From Devosia sp. YIM 151766 (GTDB taxonomy: Bacteria; Pseudomonadota; Alphaproteobacteria; Rhizobiales; Devosiaceae), in the NCBI RefSeq assembly GCF_030285925.1, contig NZ_CP127251.1, forward strand, positions 1,922,001 through 1,986,000: a stretch of 64,000 nt of DNA, read 5' to 3'. The position numbers and the translations under genes are program-made. Under the pieces are notes generated by a model that saw nothing but the letters and a program-made list of their open reading frames with translations, had not been told where the DNA came from and ran no database searches. Position 1 is the first letter of the stretch. Each line of letters starts with the position of its first letter. Of the stretch, positions 49,853-59,385 are shown piece by piece.

Positions 49853-50794
49853 TCAGGCGCGCGCCCGATGCATTCGGAAGCTATCGTAGCTGAACACGAT
49901 CAGAGACAGCCAGATCAGGGCAAAACTGAGCAGCCGCAATCCGTTGAGCTGTTCCCCGAACAGATAGATCGCCACCATGAACTGGATCGATGGCGCCAGA
50001 TATTGGAACATGCCGATCGTGGTCAGGCGTAGCCGCCTCACCCCATAGGCGAAGAGCAGCAGCGGCACCGCCGTGGCGGGACCGGTCAGGACCAAGAGCA
50101 GCAACAGCCCGGGATCGGCATGGGCGCCGGGGCCATTGGTGACCAGGTCGAACATCACATAGCCAAGCGCCAGCGGGGCGACGACGAGGGTTTCGGCGAA
50201 CAGGCCGGTGGCGGGTCCGGCCTGGGCGGTCTTGCGGATAAAGCCATAAAAACCAAAGGAAAGCGCCAGTCCCAGCGCGATATAGGGCACATTGCCGAGC
50301 CCCACGGCCTGGATGGCGATGGCGATGCAGGCAATGGCGATAGCCATGGTCTGCAACCGGTTCTGCCGCTCGCCCAGCAGGATCATGCCGATGGCGACAT
50401 TGACCAGGGGATTGATGAAATAGCCGAAACTGGCTTCGAGGAGCTGGCCCGTCTCCACCGCCCAGACATAGAGCAGCCAATTGCCCACCAGCAGCACTGC
50501 CGACAGCGCAATGACTCGCATCCGGCGCCAATCGGTCAACACATTGCGCACTTCAGCCATGCCGCCGGTCAGTAAAACGACACCGAACAGCAGCACCAGC
50601 GACCACATGGTCCGCTCGGCCACGATCAGCACCGCGCCAACCTGGTCGAGCAGCCGGAAGAGGATCGGCAGGAAGCCCCAGAGCAGATAGGCCAGCAGCG
50701 CCGCGACGACCCCTTTGCGGGTCTCGTTCGGATCGACATTGACGGATGAAGCGGCCGGGCTGGCCAGCTCTGGGGATTGCTCGGGCAGGGTCAT
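49853..50794 (-). CDS. rarD: RarD-type EamA family transporter
   Basis: A 313-residue inner-membrane protein with ten predicted helices in two EamA halves. Family marks are GVVAALLAYLLWGFLPILF near the start, ERTMWSLVLLF, and the C-terminal MVAIYLFGEQLNGLRLLSFALIW, given by its ends only. RarD proteins belong to the drug/metabolite superfamily; substrates are mostly unproven. The start MTLPEQ at 50794 has a GGAG site eight bases upstream. Confidence 0.88.
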   Translation of the reverse strand: MTLPEQSPELASPAASSVNVDPNETRKGVVAALLAYLLWGFLPILFRLLDQVGAVLIVAERTMWSLVLLFGVVLLTGGMAEVRNVLTDWRRMRVIALSAVLLVGNWLLYVWAVETGQLLEASFGYFINPLVNVAIGMILLGERQNRLQTMAIAIACIAIAIQAVGLGNVPYIALGLALSFGFYGFIRKTAQAGPATGLFAETLVVAPLALGYVMFDLVTNGPGAHADPGLLLLLVLTGPATAVPLLLFAYGVRRLRLTTIGMFQYLAPSIQFMVAIYLFGEQLNGLRLLSFALIWLSLIVFSYDSFRMHRARA

Positions 50795-50982
50795 GAAATT
50801 GCTCCACGCCGCAGCGGGCGCGGAGCCCATCTACCAGCCCGGGCGAGTCACGGCAAATCAGACTTTGCGATCTTTGACCGGCAATGGCGACGGTCGGCGC
50901 CAACCTTTGCCCCGGTCGGACGTTTGGCTCCAAGGGCCGCGCCCAAATTGTGCGCCGGCCTGTCCAATGTGAGGAGCCGCAG

Positions 50983-51426
50983 ATGAAAAAGACCGTAACC
51001 TGGATCCTGATCGCCGATGGCAACCAGGCCCGTGTGTTCGAACATACCGGCCCGGGAAAAGGCCTTGCCAATGTCCAGGGCCTGGAATGGTCCATCCCCC
51101 CGCTGCAATCGCAGGATATCGATACCGACCGGCCCGGCCGGGCCCATTCGACCGTCGGCAGAAGCGCCATGGAACCCAGAACCGATTCGGCTCAGCATCG
51201 GGAGGCCGAATTCATGCGCTCGATTGCCAATGCGCTGGACGAAAAGGCCAAGAGCGGCGCTTTCGACCGCCTGGTCATCGCCGCAGCGCCCATCGCCCTT
51301 GGCAATCTGCGCAAGGCCCTGTCGGAGCATGTCAAGAAAACCATCCTCGCCGAGCTCGACAAGGACCTCACCAATACCCCGACACCGCAATTGGACAAGC
51401 ATCTGGACGGGATCATCGCGGTCTAG
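50983..51426 (+). CDS. Host attachment protein family (Host_attach)
   Basis: A 147-residue soluble protein of the family named for an Agrobacterium attachment protein. Family phrases are WILIADGNQARVFEH at the start, FMRSIANALDEKAKSGAFDRLVIAAAPIALG and the tail DLTNTPTPQLDKHL. It resembles peptide-release-factor-like folds; a direct adhesion role is not proven. The start is set by a GAGGAG site eight bases before 50983. Confidence 0.88.
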   Translation: MKKTVTWILIADGNQARVFEHTGPGKGLANVQGLEWSIPPLQSQDIDTDRPGRAHSTVGRSAMEPRTDSAQHREAEFMRSIANALDEKAKSGAFDRLVIAAAPIALGNLRKALSEHVKKTILAELDKDLTNTPTPQLDKHLDGIIAV

Positions 51427-51458
51427 CCCAGCGCCCGCCGAATATCAGCGGGGCGCGC

Positions 51459-51797
51459 TCACTGCATCAGGGCGGCGCAGAATTTGACGCTGTCTTTTTC
51501 GCCCAGCCAGCAACCGTCCTCCCCCTCGACGGGCAGGAAGGCGCCGAGCTCGGCGGGATAGCGGCTGCTCTCGGGCTCGGCTGGATTGAGATAGCCGAGA
51601 CCCGCGCCATCGGCGAGATGGGCGAACACGAAAACCTGCCCGTCGGGCAGTGCGAAAGTGATGCCGCCGCCATCGGCGGTCACATCGCAATCGAAAGAAC
51701 CATAGCCAGTCATGGAACATTGTCCCGGCGCGGCATGGGCCGGAACGGCGAGGGCAAGGCTGGCCAGCAGCACTGCCCCCGTCACAAACATCTTCAT
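51459..51797 (-). CDS. Small exported protein of unknown function
   Basis: A 112-residue precursor with a clear signal peptide (MKMFVTGAVLLASLALAVP ending AHA-AP). The mature part has four cysteines (QCSMTGYGSFDCDV, DGCWLGEKDSVKFCAAL), which could make two disulfides in the periplasm. A GGGGG-type site precedes the ATG at 51797. Not recognised. It lies convergent to the host-attachment gene. Confidence 0.7.
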   Translation of the reverse strand: MKMFVTGAVLLASLALAVPAHAAPGQCSMTGYGSFDCDVTADGGGITFALPDGQVFVFAHLADGAGLGYLNPAEPESSRYPAELGAFLPVEGEDGCWLGEKDSVKFCAALMQ

Positions 51798-51912
51798 GCA
51801 TTCCCCCAGAACGCGAACCCGAGCGGGACCCGCTCGTTTTGCACAGCTTATGGCAGAATGTCCAGCGCGCCCCAACGGCTTTTCGCCCGGGCGGTGCAGA
51901 CTTGGTAAAGCC

Positions 51913-52506
51913 TCAATCCGGCCGGCCCGGCGAGAGGATCAGTTCCGAGAGGACTTCGAGTTCGCGATCCTCGCGGGCGCTGCCGCCGCCAGCCGGCACA
52001 TGGCGCGCCAAGGCCGCGTCGCGATGACGGATCAGCGCGGCGATTTCATCTTCATAAGCCACGAAAATCGCGGTCAGCCAGCGATTGACCAGATAGGATG
52101 GCCGGGGCATCTGCATGTCGAAGCGCGGCAGCAGGGCGATGCTGGTTTCCGCATCGGCCCAGTCGTCACCGACCACCCATTGATTGACGGTGAACAGCCG
52201 CAGCAAGCGCCCCTCTGCATCCACGCCGATAGCGGCCAGATGATGGATGGGACCATCCGGGCCTTCAGGCCGCAGGAAACAGTGAAAATGGCCATGCTCG
52301 GCGGCGCCGTCCTCAGCCGGATGGCAATGATAGAACCATTGCGCATTGCTGGCCGGATCGAAGACGTCGCCGGGCGGGTAATGATCCCAGGCGGCAATGT
52401 CGTCGACGCCCTGGAAGGTTTCGGAGAGCACGTTGAGCCCGCCCTTGGCGAGCACGGCCTCGCAAAAGGCGATCTCGGCCAGAGCCTGGTCGCGCTCTCC
52501 GGCCAT
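51913..52506 (-). CDS. DUF6969-like protein in the sulfur operon
   Basis: A 197-residue soluble protein with no signal peptide. A His/Asp-rich core is visible: AAWDHYPPGDVFDPASNAQW, FYHCHPAEDGAAEHGHFHCFL and IHHLAAIGVDAEG. The many histidines with two nearby cysteines (HCHP, HFHCFL) suggest metal binding, which is an inference. I associate it with DUF6969 from memory of the HYPPGDV and HGHFH phrases. It is the last gene of the coupled operon; its ATG overlaps the preceding stop by one base. Confidence 0.65.
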   Translation of the reverse strand: MAGERDQALAEIAFCEAVLAKGGLNVLSETFQGVDDIAAWDHYPPGDVFDPASNAQWFYHCHPAEDGAAEHGHFHCFLRPEGPDGPIHHLAAIGVDAEGRLLRLFTVNQWVVGDDWADAETSIALLPRFDMQMPRPSYLVNRWLTAIFVAYEDEIAALIRHRDAALARHVPAGGGSAREDRELEVLSELILSPGRPD

Positions 52507-52904
52507 CAGGGAGCCACCACCAGTTCAGGCGCTTCCTCGTCTGCCGGCTTGCTCAGCGGCGCGGCCGGTGGCGGCTGCAATTGCGGCGCGGGCTCGGATG
52601 CAGGTGGCCGTGCCGGCGGCGGTGGCGGTGCCAGCTTGCCGGCGGCTTCCGCCGGGCGCTGAGCCGGCGGTGGCGGCGGAGCGGCCTTGGCAGGGGCGGC
52701 AGGCGCCCCCGCCGCGCAGGGGGCCACAGGGGCGCCGGCGGCACAGGGAGCCCCGGCGGCGCAGGGCGCCGAGCCCGAAGAAGCGCTGGCGGTCGCGCCA
52801 TAGACCGGGCGCGGCGGCACCGGCTTGCTCAGGTGATCGGCCGCAATGGCGGCGGTGGTGGCGGCGAGCGCCGCGCCGAAAAGCAGAGTATTGCGACCGT
52901 TCAT
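52506..52904 (-). CDS. Proline-rich protein with repeated CAAGAP motif
   Basis: A 132-residue product, not recognised. A hydrophobic, signal-like N-terminus (LLFGAALAATTAAIAA) is followed by SSGSAPCAAGAP-CAAGAP-VAPCAAGAPAAP with three cysteines in a regular setting, then long Pro/Ala runs. The start overlaps the YeeE/YedE stop by four bases and the stop overlaps the DUF6969-like start, so all three are coupled. An exported, flexible cysteine-bearing protein beside a sulfane-sulfur transporter and a periplasmic rhodanese could carry sulfur; this is inference only. Confidence 0.65.
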   Translation of the reverse strand: MNGRNTLLFGAALAATTAAIAADHLSKPVPPRPVYGATASASSGSAPCAAGAPCAAGAPVAPCAAGAPAAPAKAAPPPPPAQRPAEAAGKLAPPPPPARPPASEPAPQLQPPPAAPLSKPADEEAPELVVAP

Positions 52905-54112
52905 TTCTTGAACCCATCCAGACCGAAGACCGGGCGCAGCCAGACGCCGCCAATGGAGCCGACAAAGGCGGCGGCGAACCAGAGCCAGCCATGCAGGCTG
53001 CCCGTGGCGATGCCGGAGAACAGCGCCCCGATATTGCAGCCGAAGGACAGGCGCGCGCCATATCCCATCAGCAGCCCGCCGATAATGGCGGCGACGAGCG
53101 AGCCCAGCGGCAGCTTGGCCTTGGGCGCGAACTTGCCGGCAATGGCGGCGGCCAGGGCAGCGCCGAGCACCAGGCCGAAATCCATGACCGAAACACTATC
53201 GGCCAGCACACTGGAATTGAGCGCTTGGGCCTGAGCCGGCCAGGTCCAGAATTCCCAGGAGGCGACATCGATGCCGACCGCCTGGGCGATCTTGGCGCCC
53301 CACAGGCCGAAGCCATAGGTGATCGACCAGGGATGGCCCGCGAGCAGGAGCGTGGCGATATTGAGCAGCGCCAATACCAGACCTGCTCCGACCAGCGGCC
53401 ATGGCCCATAGAGAATCCAGCTCCAGCCCTGTCGCGCCGGGGCCGGTTCCGCCTCGATATTGCCATGCGCCCGCTTTTCGATCAGCGCGGTAATCAGCGC
53501 CACGATGGCGAGGCCGGCAATGGTGGCGGCCAGGGCGAAGCCGACGCCCAGTTCGGCGCCGAGGCTGATGACGGGCAGTGCCGGCTGCTCCAGCCAGAAC
53601 GGCAGATGCGCCGTGCCCACGACCGCCCCGATGATGAAGAAAGCCAGCGTCACCAGCATGCGGGCCGAGCCGCCGCCGACGGTGAACAGGGTGCCCGAGC
53701 CGCAGCCGCCGCCCAATTGCATGCCAAGACCGAAGATCGCCGCGCCGAGCAGCACCGAGACGCCGACCGGCGCCATCGCCCCGACCATGGGCTGACCGCC
53801 GATATTGCCGGCAGCCACCAGCGGCAGCATGGCGATGGCCGCGACGCCGATGGTCAGCATCTGCGCCCGCATGCCGCGGCCGCGCTTTTCGACCACCATG
53901 CGCTTCCAGCCGCCGGTGAAGCCGAACGAGCCATGATAAAGCGCCACGCCCAGCCCGCCGCCGATCAGGAACAGACTGCCCTGCCTGAGATCGACCTGCC
54001 AGGTGATGAAGAAAAAGCCCGCCAGCAAAAACAGGGCGGCGATGAAAAGAGGCGCGCGATCCACTGCCGCGGGGGGCAGGAATTTCGGCGCGGATAGGGA
54101 AATATCGCTCAT
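52901..54112 (-). CDS. YeeE/YedE family sulfur transporter
   Basis: A 403-residue inner-membrane protein with about ten or more helices and the duplicated YeeE/YedE layout. The conserved cysteines stand in MQLGGGCGSGTLFTVGGG and RLSFGCNIGALFSG, the positions used in the thiosulfate transporter TsuA to pass substrate. Thiosulfate or another sulfane-sulfur compound is the likely substrate. The start MSDISLSAP at 54112 is preferred; the longer frame to 54274 lies in the rhodanese gene. It follows the rhodanese after 128 bases. Confidence 0.88.
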   Translation of the reverse strand: MSDISLSAPKFLPPAAVDRAPLFIAALFLLAGFFFITWQVDLRQGSLFLIGGGLGVALYHGSFGFTGGWKRMVVEKRGRGMRAQMLTIGVAAIAMLPLVAAGNIGGQPMVGAMAPVGVSVLLGAAIFGLGMQLGGGCGSGTLFTVGGGSARMLVTLAFFIIGAVVGTAHLPFWLEQPALPVISLGAELGVGFALAATIAGLAIVALITALIEKRAHGNIEAEPAPARQGWSWILYGPWPLVGAGLVLALLNIATLLLAGHPWSITYGFGLWGAKIAQAVGIDVASWEFWTWPAQAQALNSSVLADSVSVMDFGLVLGAALAAAIAGKFAPKAKLPLGSLVAAIIGGLLMGYGARLSFGCNIGALFSGIATGSLHGWLWFAAAFVGSIGGVWLRPVFGLDGFKK

Positions 54113-54240
54113 GATTCTCGGTAAGCCATGTTTAGAAAAGTTTTGGATGCCGCGGCCCGGAAGCGCAACATCCAATTGCCATCTCGCAATGGCTGGATTG
54201 CCCGGCCAGCCGGGCAATCCGATGGGATGGACAGCCTGAC

Positions 54241-55146
54241 CTACTGGATCGGGCGGGCCGGATCGGCGGCCCATTCGGCCATCGACCCGTCATACATGGC
54301 GGTGTTCTTGTTGCCGCCCACTTCGCTCAGCGCGAACCAGGCAATCGAAGCCCAATGGCCGGTATTGCAGAACACGATGTTCTTTTCGTTTTCGCCGAGG
54401 CCAACGCCCTGCGCCAGGGCGGCGACGGTCTCGGGCAGCGCGAAGCTGGCATAATCGGCGCTGTAAACAGCCGAATGCGGAATATTGCGCGAGCCGGGAA
54501 TGGTGCCTTCGATACGCACGACCGGGCTCTTGGACTGGCCCAGGAACTGCTCTTCGGGGCGGCCGTCGATCAGCGCGGTGCCATCGGCGAGCGCCGCTTC
54601 GACATCGGGCGTGGTGGCGCGCAATTCGGGCCGCACATTGATCGGGAAAGTGGTGGCGACGGGAACCGCCGCCTCGGCCACGCGCTCGCCGCCCAGGGCG
54701 TCATATTGGCGCCAGCCGCCATCGAGGATCGAAACGGCGTCATGGCCGAGATATTTGAAGGTCCAATAGACGCGGGTGGCGCCGCCGAATTCGGAGGAAT
54801 CGGTGCCCCAGGGCACGATGACCACATGATCGTCGCCATCAATGCCGAGGCCGCCGATCAGCGCCGCGATTTCCTCGTCGCCCGGAATCTGGGCCGGTAC
54901 GCCATCGACCTCGGTGCGCCAACCATAGGCGGCATAGGGAGCGACCACGGCATTGGCGATATAGGGCAAGTCGCCCAGATCGGTATCGGCGATGTTATCG
55001 CGGATATCGACGATAACCAGGTTTTCGTCACCCGCATGGGCCTGGAGCCATTCGGCGGTCACCAGCGGCGTGACCTCCTGCGCATTGGCCATGACGGGAG
55101 CCGCGGCGACGAAGGCGGCGGCGGCGATGAGCGGTGCAAGACGCAT
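54241..55146 (-). CDS. Periplasmic tandem-rhodanese sulfurtransferase
   Basis: A 301-residue exported protein with signal peptide (MRLAPLIAAAAFVAAAPVMANA). Two rhodanese domains follow: the first (about 30-150) lacks a Cys in its loop (VIVPWGTDSSEFGG) and is probably structural, while the second carries the active-site loop FCNTGHWAS near residue 265. It should transfer sulfane sulfur, for example from thiosulfate, in the periplasm, feeding the YeeE/YedE protein encoded next. The start at 55146 has a GGAG site eight bases upstream; a GTG three codons earlier is possible. Confidence 0.9.
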   Translation of the reverse strand: MRLAPLIAAAAFVAAAPVMANAQEVTPLVTAEWLQAHAGDENLVIVDIRDNIADTDLGDLPYIANAVVAPYAAYGWRTEVDGVPAQIPGDEEIAALIGGLGIDGDDHVVIVPWGTDSSEFGGATRVYWTFKYLGHDAVSILDGGWRQYDALGGERVAEAAVPVATTFPINVRPELRATTPDVEAALADGTALIDGRPEEQFLGQSKSPVVRIEGTIPGSRNIPHSAVYSADYASFALPETVAALAQGVGLGENEKNIVFCNTGHWASIAWFALSEVGGNKNTAMYDGSMAEWAADPARPIQ

Positions 55147-55299
55147 GAAGAACACTCCACGAATAGAACTGGCCTATTACTACATCGGATCGGTCGGGTT
55201 TTCGTGGTTGGATGGCCTAAAATGCATCGGGGCGGGAGCAAAATTGCCCGTCATCGGCGCATGGCGCGAAAAGCCGGCCCCGCCGGGCGGCAGCGCATA

Positions 55300-55328
55300 A
55301 AGCAAGGGCGGGTTCCGCGAACCCGCCC
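55300..55328 (-). terminator. Probable terminator after ettA
   Basis: Minus-strand hairpin GGGCGGGTTC-GCG-GAACCCGCCC followed by TTGCTTTATG, a weak T-rich tail, 10 bases after the ettA stop. Confidence 0.55.
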
Positions 55329-55337
55329 TGCCCGTTG

Positions 55338-56993
55338 CTACCGCGTCAGCGGCTTATAGGTCGCCCGCTTGGGATTGACCGCGTCGGCGCCCAGCCGGCG
55401 GACCTTGTCGGCCTCGTAATCCTGGAAATTGCCTTCGAACCATTCGACATGGCTATTGCCCTCGAAGGCCAGCATATGGGTGGCCAGGCGGTCGAGGAAC
55501 ATGCGGTCGTGGCTGATGATCACGGCGCAACCGGCGAATTCCTCCAGCGCCTCTTCGAGCGCGGCCAGGGTTTCGGTGTCGAGGTCGTTGGTCGGCTCGT
55601 CGAGCAGGAGAACGTTGGCGCCGGACTTGAGCATCTTGGCCAGATGGACGCGGTTGCGCTGGCCGCCCGAGAGATTGCCGACCTTCTGCTGCTGGTCGCC
55701 GCCCTTGAAGTTGAAGGCGGACGTATAGGCGCGGCTGTTCATCTCGCGCTTGCCCAGCATCAGCACTTCGTCGCCTTCCGAGATTTCCTCCCAGACGGTC
55801 TTGTTCGGGTCGAGCGCGTCGCGGCTCTGGTCGACATAGCCCAGATGCACGTTCTCGGCCACGGTGACGGTGCCGCTATCGGGCGTCTCCTGACCGGTCA
55901 GCATCTTGAACAACGTGGTCTTGCCGGCACCGTTGGGGCCGATAATGCCGACAATGCCGCCCGGAGGCAGCTTGAAGGTGAGATTGTCGATCAGCAGGCG
56001 GTCGCCGAACGATTTGGACAGGTTTTCGACATTGATGACGTTCTGGCCCAGCCGCTCGCCCGGCGGAATGATGATCTGGGCGGTGTGGGACTGGGTGCGG
56101 GCCTCGTTGACCTTGACCAGTTCGTCATAGGCCCTGATACGCGCCTTGGACTTGGCCTGGCGCGCCTGCGGCGACTGGCCCATCCACTCCCTTTCGCGCT
56201 CCAGCACCTTGGCGCGGGCGGCGTCCTCGCTCTTTTCCTGGGCGAAGCGCTTGGCCTTGGCGTCGAGATAGGCCGAGTAATTGCCCTCATAGGGCACGCT
56301 GCGGCCGCGATCGAGCTCCAGAATCCAGCCGGTGACATTGTCGAGGAAATAGCGGTCGTGGGTGATGATCAGCACCGCGCCTTCGAATTCGCGCAGGTGA
56401 CGTTCGAGCCAGGCCGTGGTCTCGGCGTCGAGATGGTTGGTCGGCTCGTCCAGCAGCAGCAGGTCGGGCTTGGACAGCAGCAGCGCGCAGAGCGCGACGC
56501 GGCGCTTCTCGCCGCCCGAAAGATTGGTCACATCGGCATCGCCCGGCGGGCAGCCCAAAGCCTCCATGGCCACTTCCACCTGCGATTCGAGATCCCACAG
56601 GTTCTGGCTGTCGATGACGTCCTGCAACCGGCTCGCCTCGTCGGCGGTCTCGTCGGAATAGTTCATCATCAACTCGTTGTAGCGGTCGACGATGTCCTTC
56701 TTCTCCTTGACGCCGGTCATGACGTTGCCCAGCACGTTCAGCGCCGGATCGAGCTGCGGCTCCTGCGCCAGATAGCCGACCTTGGCGCCGTCGGCGACCC
56801 AGGCTTCGCCGGTGAATTCGGTGTCGATGCCGGCCATGATCTTAAGCAGGGTCGACTTGCCCGAGCCATTGGGGCCGAGCACGCCGATCTTGGCGTCGGG
56901 ATAGAAGGAGAGATTGACATTATCCAGCACCTTCTTGCCGCCGGCATAGGCCTTGGACATTCCGTGCATGTGATAGATGAACTGGCGCGCCAT
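55338..56993 (-). CDS. ettA: Energy-dependent translational throttle protein EttA (ABC-F)
   Basis: Cytoplasmic ABC-F ATPase binding the ribosomal E site and linking translation to the ATP/ADP ratio. The 551-residue protein has two ATPase domains without membrane parts: Walker A GPNGSGKSTLLKIMAG and GPNGAGKTTLFKMLTG, signatures LSGGEKRRVALCALL and LSGGQRNRVHLAKML, Walker B LLLLDEPTNHLD and VLLLDEPTNDLD. An arm and P-site-tRNA linker lie between (about 240-310). E. coli EttA has 555 residues. Confidence 0.97.
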   Translation of the reverse strand: MARQFIYHMHGMSKAYAGGKKVLDNVNLSFYPDAKIGVLGPNGSGKSTLLKIMAGIDTEFTGEAWVADGAKVGYLAQEPQLDPALNVLGNVMTGVKEKKDIVDRYNELMMNYSDETADEASRLQDVIDSQNLWDLESQVEVAMEALGCPPGDADVTNLSGGEKRRVALCALLLSKPDLLLLDEPTNHLDAETTAWLERHLREFEGAVLIITHDRYFLDNVTGWILELDRGRSVPYEGNYSAYLDAKAKRFAQEKSEDAARAKVLEREREWMGQSPQARQAKSKARIRAYDELVKVNEARTQSHTAQIIIPPGERLGQNVINVENLSKSFGDRLLIDNLTFKLPPGGIVGIIGPNGAGKTTLFKMLTGQETPDSGTVTVAENVHLGYVDQSRDALDPNKTVWEEISEGDEVLMLGKREMNSRAYTSAFNFKGGDQQQKVGNLSGGQRNRVHLAKMLKSGANVLLLDEPTNDLDTETLAALEEALEEFAGCAVIISHDRMFLDRLATHMLAFEGNSHVEWFEGNFQDYEADKVRRLGADAVNPKRATYKPLTR

Positions 56994-57075
56994 CGCGACG
57001 AAACCTCATAAGGGAGTTCTGGGTGAATTGGCGCCTATGTAGGGCAAGCGGAGAGAAGGGGCAACGGGGCCGCGC

Positions 57076-59247
57076 CTAGGCGGCCGCTATCGTCACCGGA
57101 ACGGACTTGAAGGCCGGCGTCTTGCTGCGCGGATCGACGGCGGTGCCGACCAGAACATTGGCTTCCGGATAATAGGCCAGCACCGAGCCCTCCGGCAGGT
57201 CGAACAGCGTCGCCAGGCCCTCCATGCGGCCGGCGGCGGAGGTGACGACCACCCGTTGACCTTCCACCAGGCCCCGCGCCGCCATGTCGCGGGCATTGAG
57301 GAAGACGGCCTGCCGGCCCGCCTTGCCGCGATAGCTGTCGGTTTCCTCATAGATGATGGAATTGAACTGCCCCTCGCTGCGCACCGAGGCCAGCATCAGC
57401 CGATCCGCTTCGCGGGCGGGAATGGGCGTGACGACGAAATGCGCCTTGCCATCCGGCGTGCCGAAGCTGGGAACGTGCATGACACGATTGCGGATATGGA
57501 ATTCCCGCTTGGCCACGTCGAGATCGGCCAGGTCCTCCATGCCCGGCACGATGGCGGCAATGGCGTCGCGAATGCGGGCATGGCCGGAAAAGGCCTCGAA
57601 ATCGATAGGCGAATGCGGCAGGACCCGCCGGCCCAACTGGCCCAATATCCAGCTTTCGGGACGCACATTGTCGATGCGGCGAATGCCGCCATCGGACAGG
57701 CGCACGAAATTGAACATGGATTCCTGCGTCGTCGGCTCCCATTCCTCGTCACGGGCGGTCACTGGCAGGATCATCACCTCGCCATCGCCCAGCCCATGCA
57801 CATGGCCCTGATTGAGCGTGGTGGTCAGAAACAGCTTGAAGCCGATCCCTGCCATGGCGCGGGTGGAAAAGGCGGTGTCGGGGGTCGCCGCCCAGAGATT
57901 GCCGCCCATGATCACCGCGGCGTCGATATCGCCGGCTTCGGCGCGCTTGAGACAGGCCATGGTGTCCATGCCCTGCTCCTCCGGGAAGGTGACGCCGAAC
58001 GCCTCTTCCATCTTGCGCAGCACGTCGCGGGCCAGGACCGGCTTGACCCCGATCGTTCCAATTCCCTGAACATTGGAATGGCCGCGCAACGGCAGCAGGC
58101 CCGAATAGGGCTTGCCGATCATGCCGCGCAACAGCGCCAGATTGGCGATGGCCTCGACATTGGCGACGCCATGGATGTGGTGGGTCATGCCCATGCCCCA
58201 GGCGAAGACGGCGTTTTTCGCCCGGCCATAGGCGGCGGCGACCCGGGCGATATCCTCGCGGGACAGGCCGCAGGAAGCGGTGATGTCTTCCCAGGACAGC
58301 GCGTCCAGATCGGCGCGGAACGCCGCATATTCCGCGCCATGGGCGGCGATGAAGTCGCGATCCTCCAGCCCCTGTTCCAGCACGGCCTTGGCCAGCCCTT
58401 TGAACAAGGCGATGTCCGAGCCGATGCGCGGCTGTAGGTAATCGGATGCGATGTCGCTGCCGCCCTTGAGCATGGAGGCAGGCGATTTCGGCACGGCGAA
58501 CTTGACCAGGCCCGGCTCCTTGGCCGGATTGATGACGATGACCTGGCCGCCCCGCTCGCGGCAATTCTTGAGCATGTGAATGAAGCGCGGATGGTTCGAC
58601 GAGGGATTGGCGCCGATGACGAAGATCAGGTCGGCTGCCGTCAGATCCTCCAATTCGACCGTCGCCGTGCCGGTGCCGATGGTACTGGCCAGGCCTTCGC
58701 TGGTGGCCTGATGGCAATAATAGGAGCAATTATTGACATTATTGGTGCCATAGGCGCGGGCCAGCAGCTGGAACAGGAAACCGGCCTCGTTGGAAGAGCG
58801 GCCCGAGGAATAAAAAAAGCTGCGGCGCGGATCGATCTCGGCCAGGCGATGAGCGGCATGGTGGAGCGCTGTTTCCCACTCGATCGGCTCGAATCGGGTG
58901 GAGCCGGCGCGGCGGAACAATGGCGTGCCCAGCCGGCCCAGATGCTCCATCTCCTTGCCGGTCAGCTCGGCCAGATCCTCGATCGTATGCTCGAAGATCG
59001 GCTGGGGGATGGGCGGCTGGATATCGGTGGATTGCGCCTGCACGCTCTTGTTGCAGACCGAGGGAAACTCGCCCAGTTCATTGGTCATGCCGCCATTCTG
59101 GCCGCCCATGCCATAGGCGCAGGCCTTGCAGGTATTCTTGGCGGTCAGCGCTTTGGCAGCCTTGCCCACCCCCATCTGCCCGATCGTGGCCAGGGTATAG
59201 AGAACCTTTTTGGGGCCGCCGCCCACGATATGGCTGGTTTCGGCCAT
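57076..59247 (-). CDS. FdhF/YdeP-type molybdopterin oxidoreductase
   Basis: A 723-residue cytoplasmic enzyme of the formate-dehydrogenase-alpha-like group. The N-terminal cluster motif NTCKACAYGMGG with a third Cys in FPSVCNKS shows an iron-sulfur site. A Cys in SYYCHQATSEGL stands at the position of the molybdenum ligand. NPSSNHPRFIHMLKNCRERG and KGGSDIASDYLQPRIGSD follow, and the C-terminal dinucleotide-binding domain is complete. No formate-specific selenocysteine is used. The substrate is unknown and partner subunits are not adjacent. The start MAETSH at 59247 has a strong GGAGGAA site. Confidence 0.85.
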   Translation of the reverse strand: MAETSHIVGGGPKKVLYTLATIGQMGVGKAAKALTAKNTCKACAYGMGGQNGGMTNELGEFPSVCNKSVQAQSTDIQPPIPQPIFEHTIEDLAELTGKEMEHLGRLGTPLFRRAGSTRFEPIEWETALHHAAHRLAEIDPRRSFFYSSGRSSNEAGFLFQLLARAYGTNNVNNCSYYCHQATSEGLASTIGTGTATVELEDLTAADLIFVIGANPSSNHPRFIHMLKNCRERGGQVIVINPAKEPGLVKFAVPKSPASMLKGGSDIASDYLQPRIGSDIALFKGLAKAVLEQGLEDRDFIAAHGAEYAAFRADLDALSWEDITASCGLSREDIARVAAAYGRAKNAVFAWGMGMTHHIHGVANVEAIANLALLRGMIGKPYSGLLPLRGHSNVQGIGTIGVKPVLARDVLRKMEEAFGVTFPEEQGMDTMACLKRAEAGDIDAAVIMGGNLWAATPDTAFSTRAMAGIGFKLFLTTTLNQGHVHGLGDGEVMILPVTARDEEWEPTTQESMFNFVRLSDGGIRRIDNVRPESWILGQLGRRVLPHSPIDFEAFSGHARIRDAIAAIVPGMEDLADLDVAKREFHIRNRVMHVPSFGTPDGKAHFVVTPIPAREADRLMLASVRSEGQFNSIIYEETDSYRGKAGRQAVFLNARDMAARGLVEGQRVVVTSAAGRMEGLATLFDLPEGSVLAYYPEANVLVGTAVDPRSKTPAFKSVPVTIAAA

Positions 59248-59385
59248 GGCTTCCTCCGCTTCGCGCCGGCATTGTCGCCAGCGGCGGACAGAAGGCAAGC
59301 CCGTCTTATTGGGAAGGCCCCCTTGCCCGGCCCTACGCGCCGACCGCTCCCGCAAGGGCGAGGCGATCAGGGCCTGAGAACCGCT

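Noticed and set aside
52397-54097. 566-residue plus-strand ORF antisense to the sulfur operon
   Set aside because: Arg/Gln-rich low-complexity shadow of the YeeE/YedE and Pro-rich genes.
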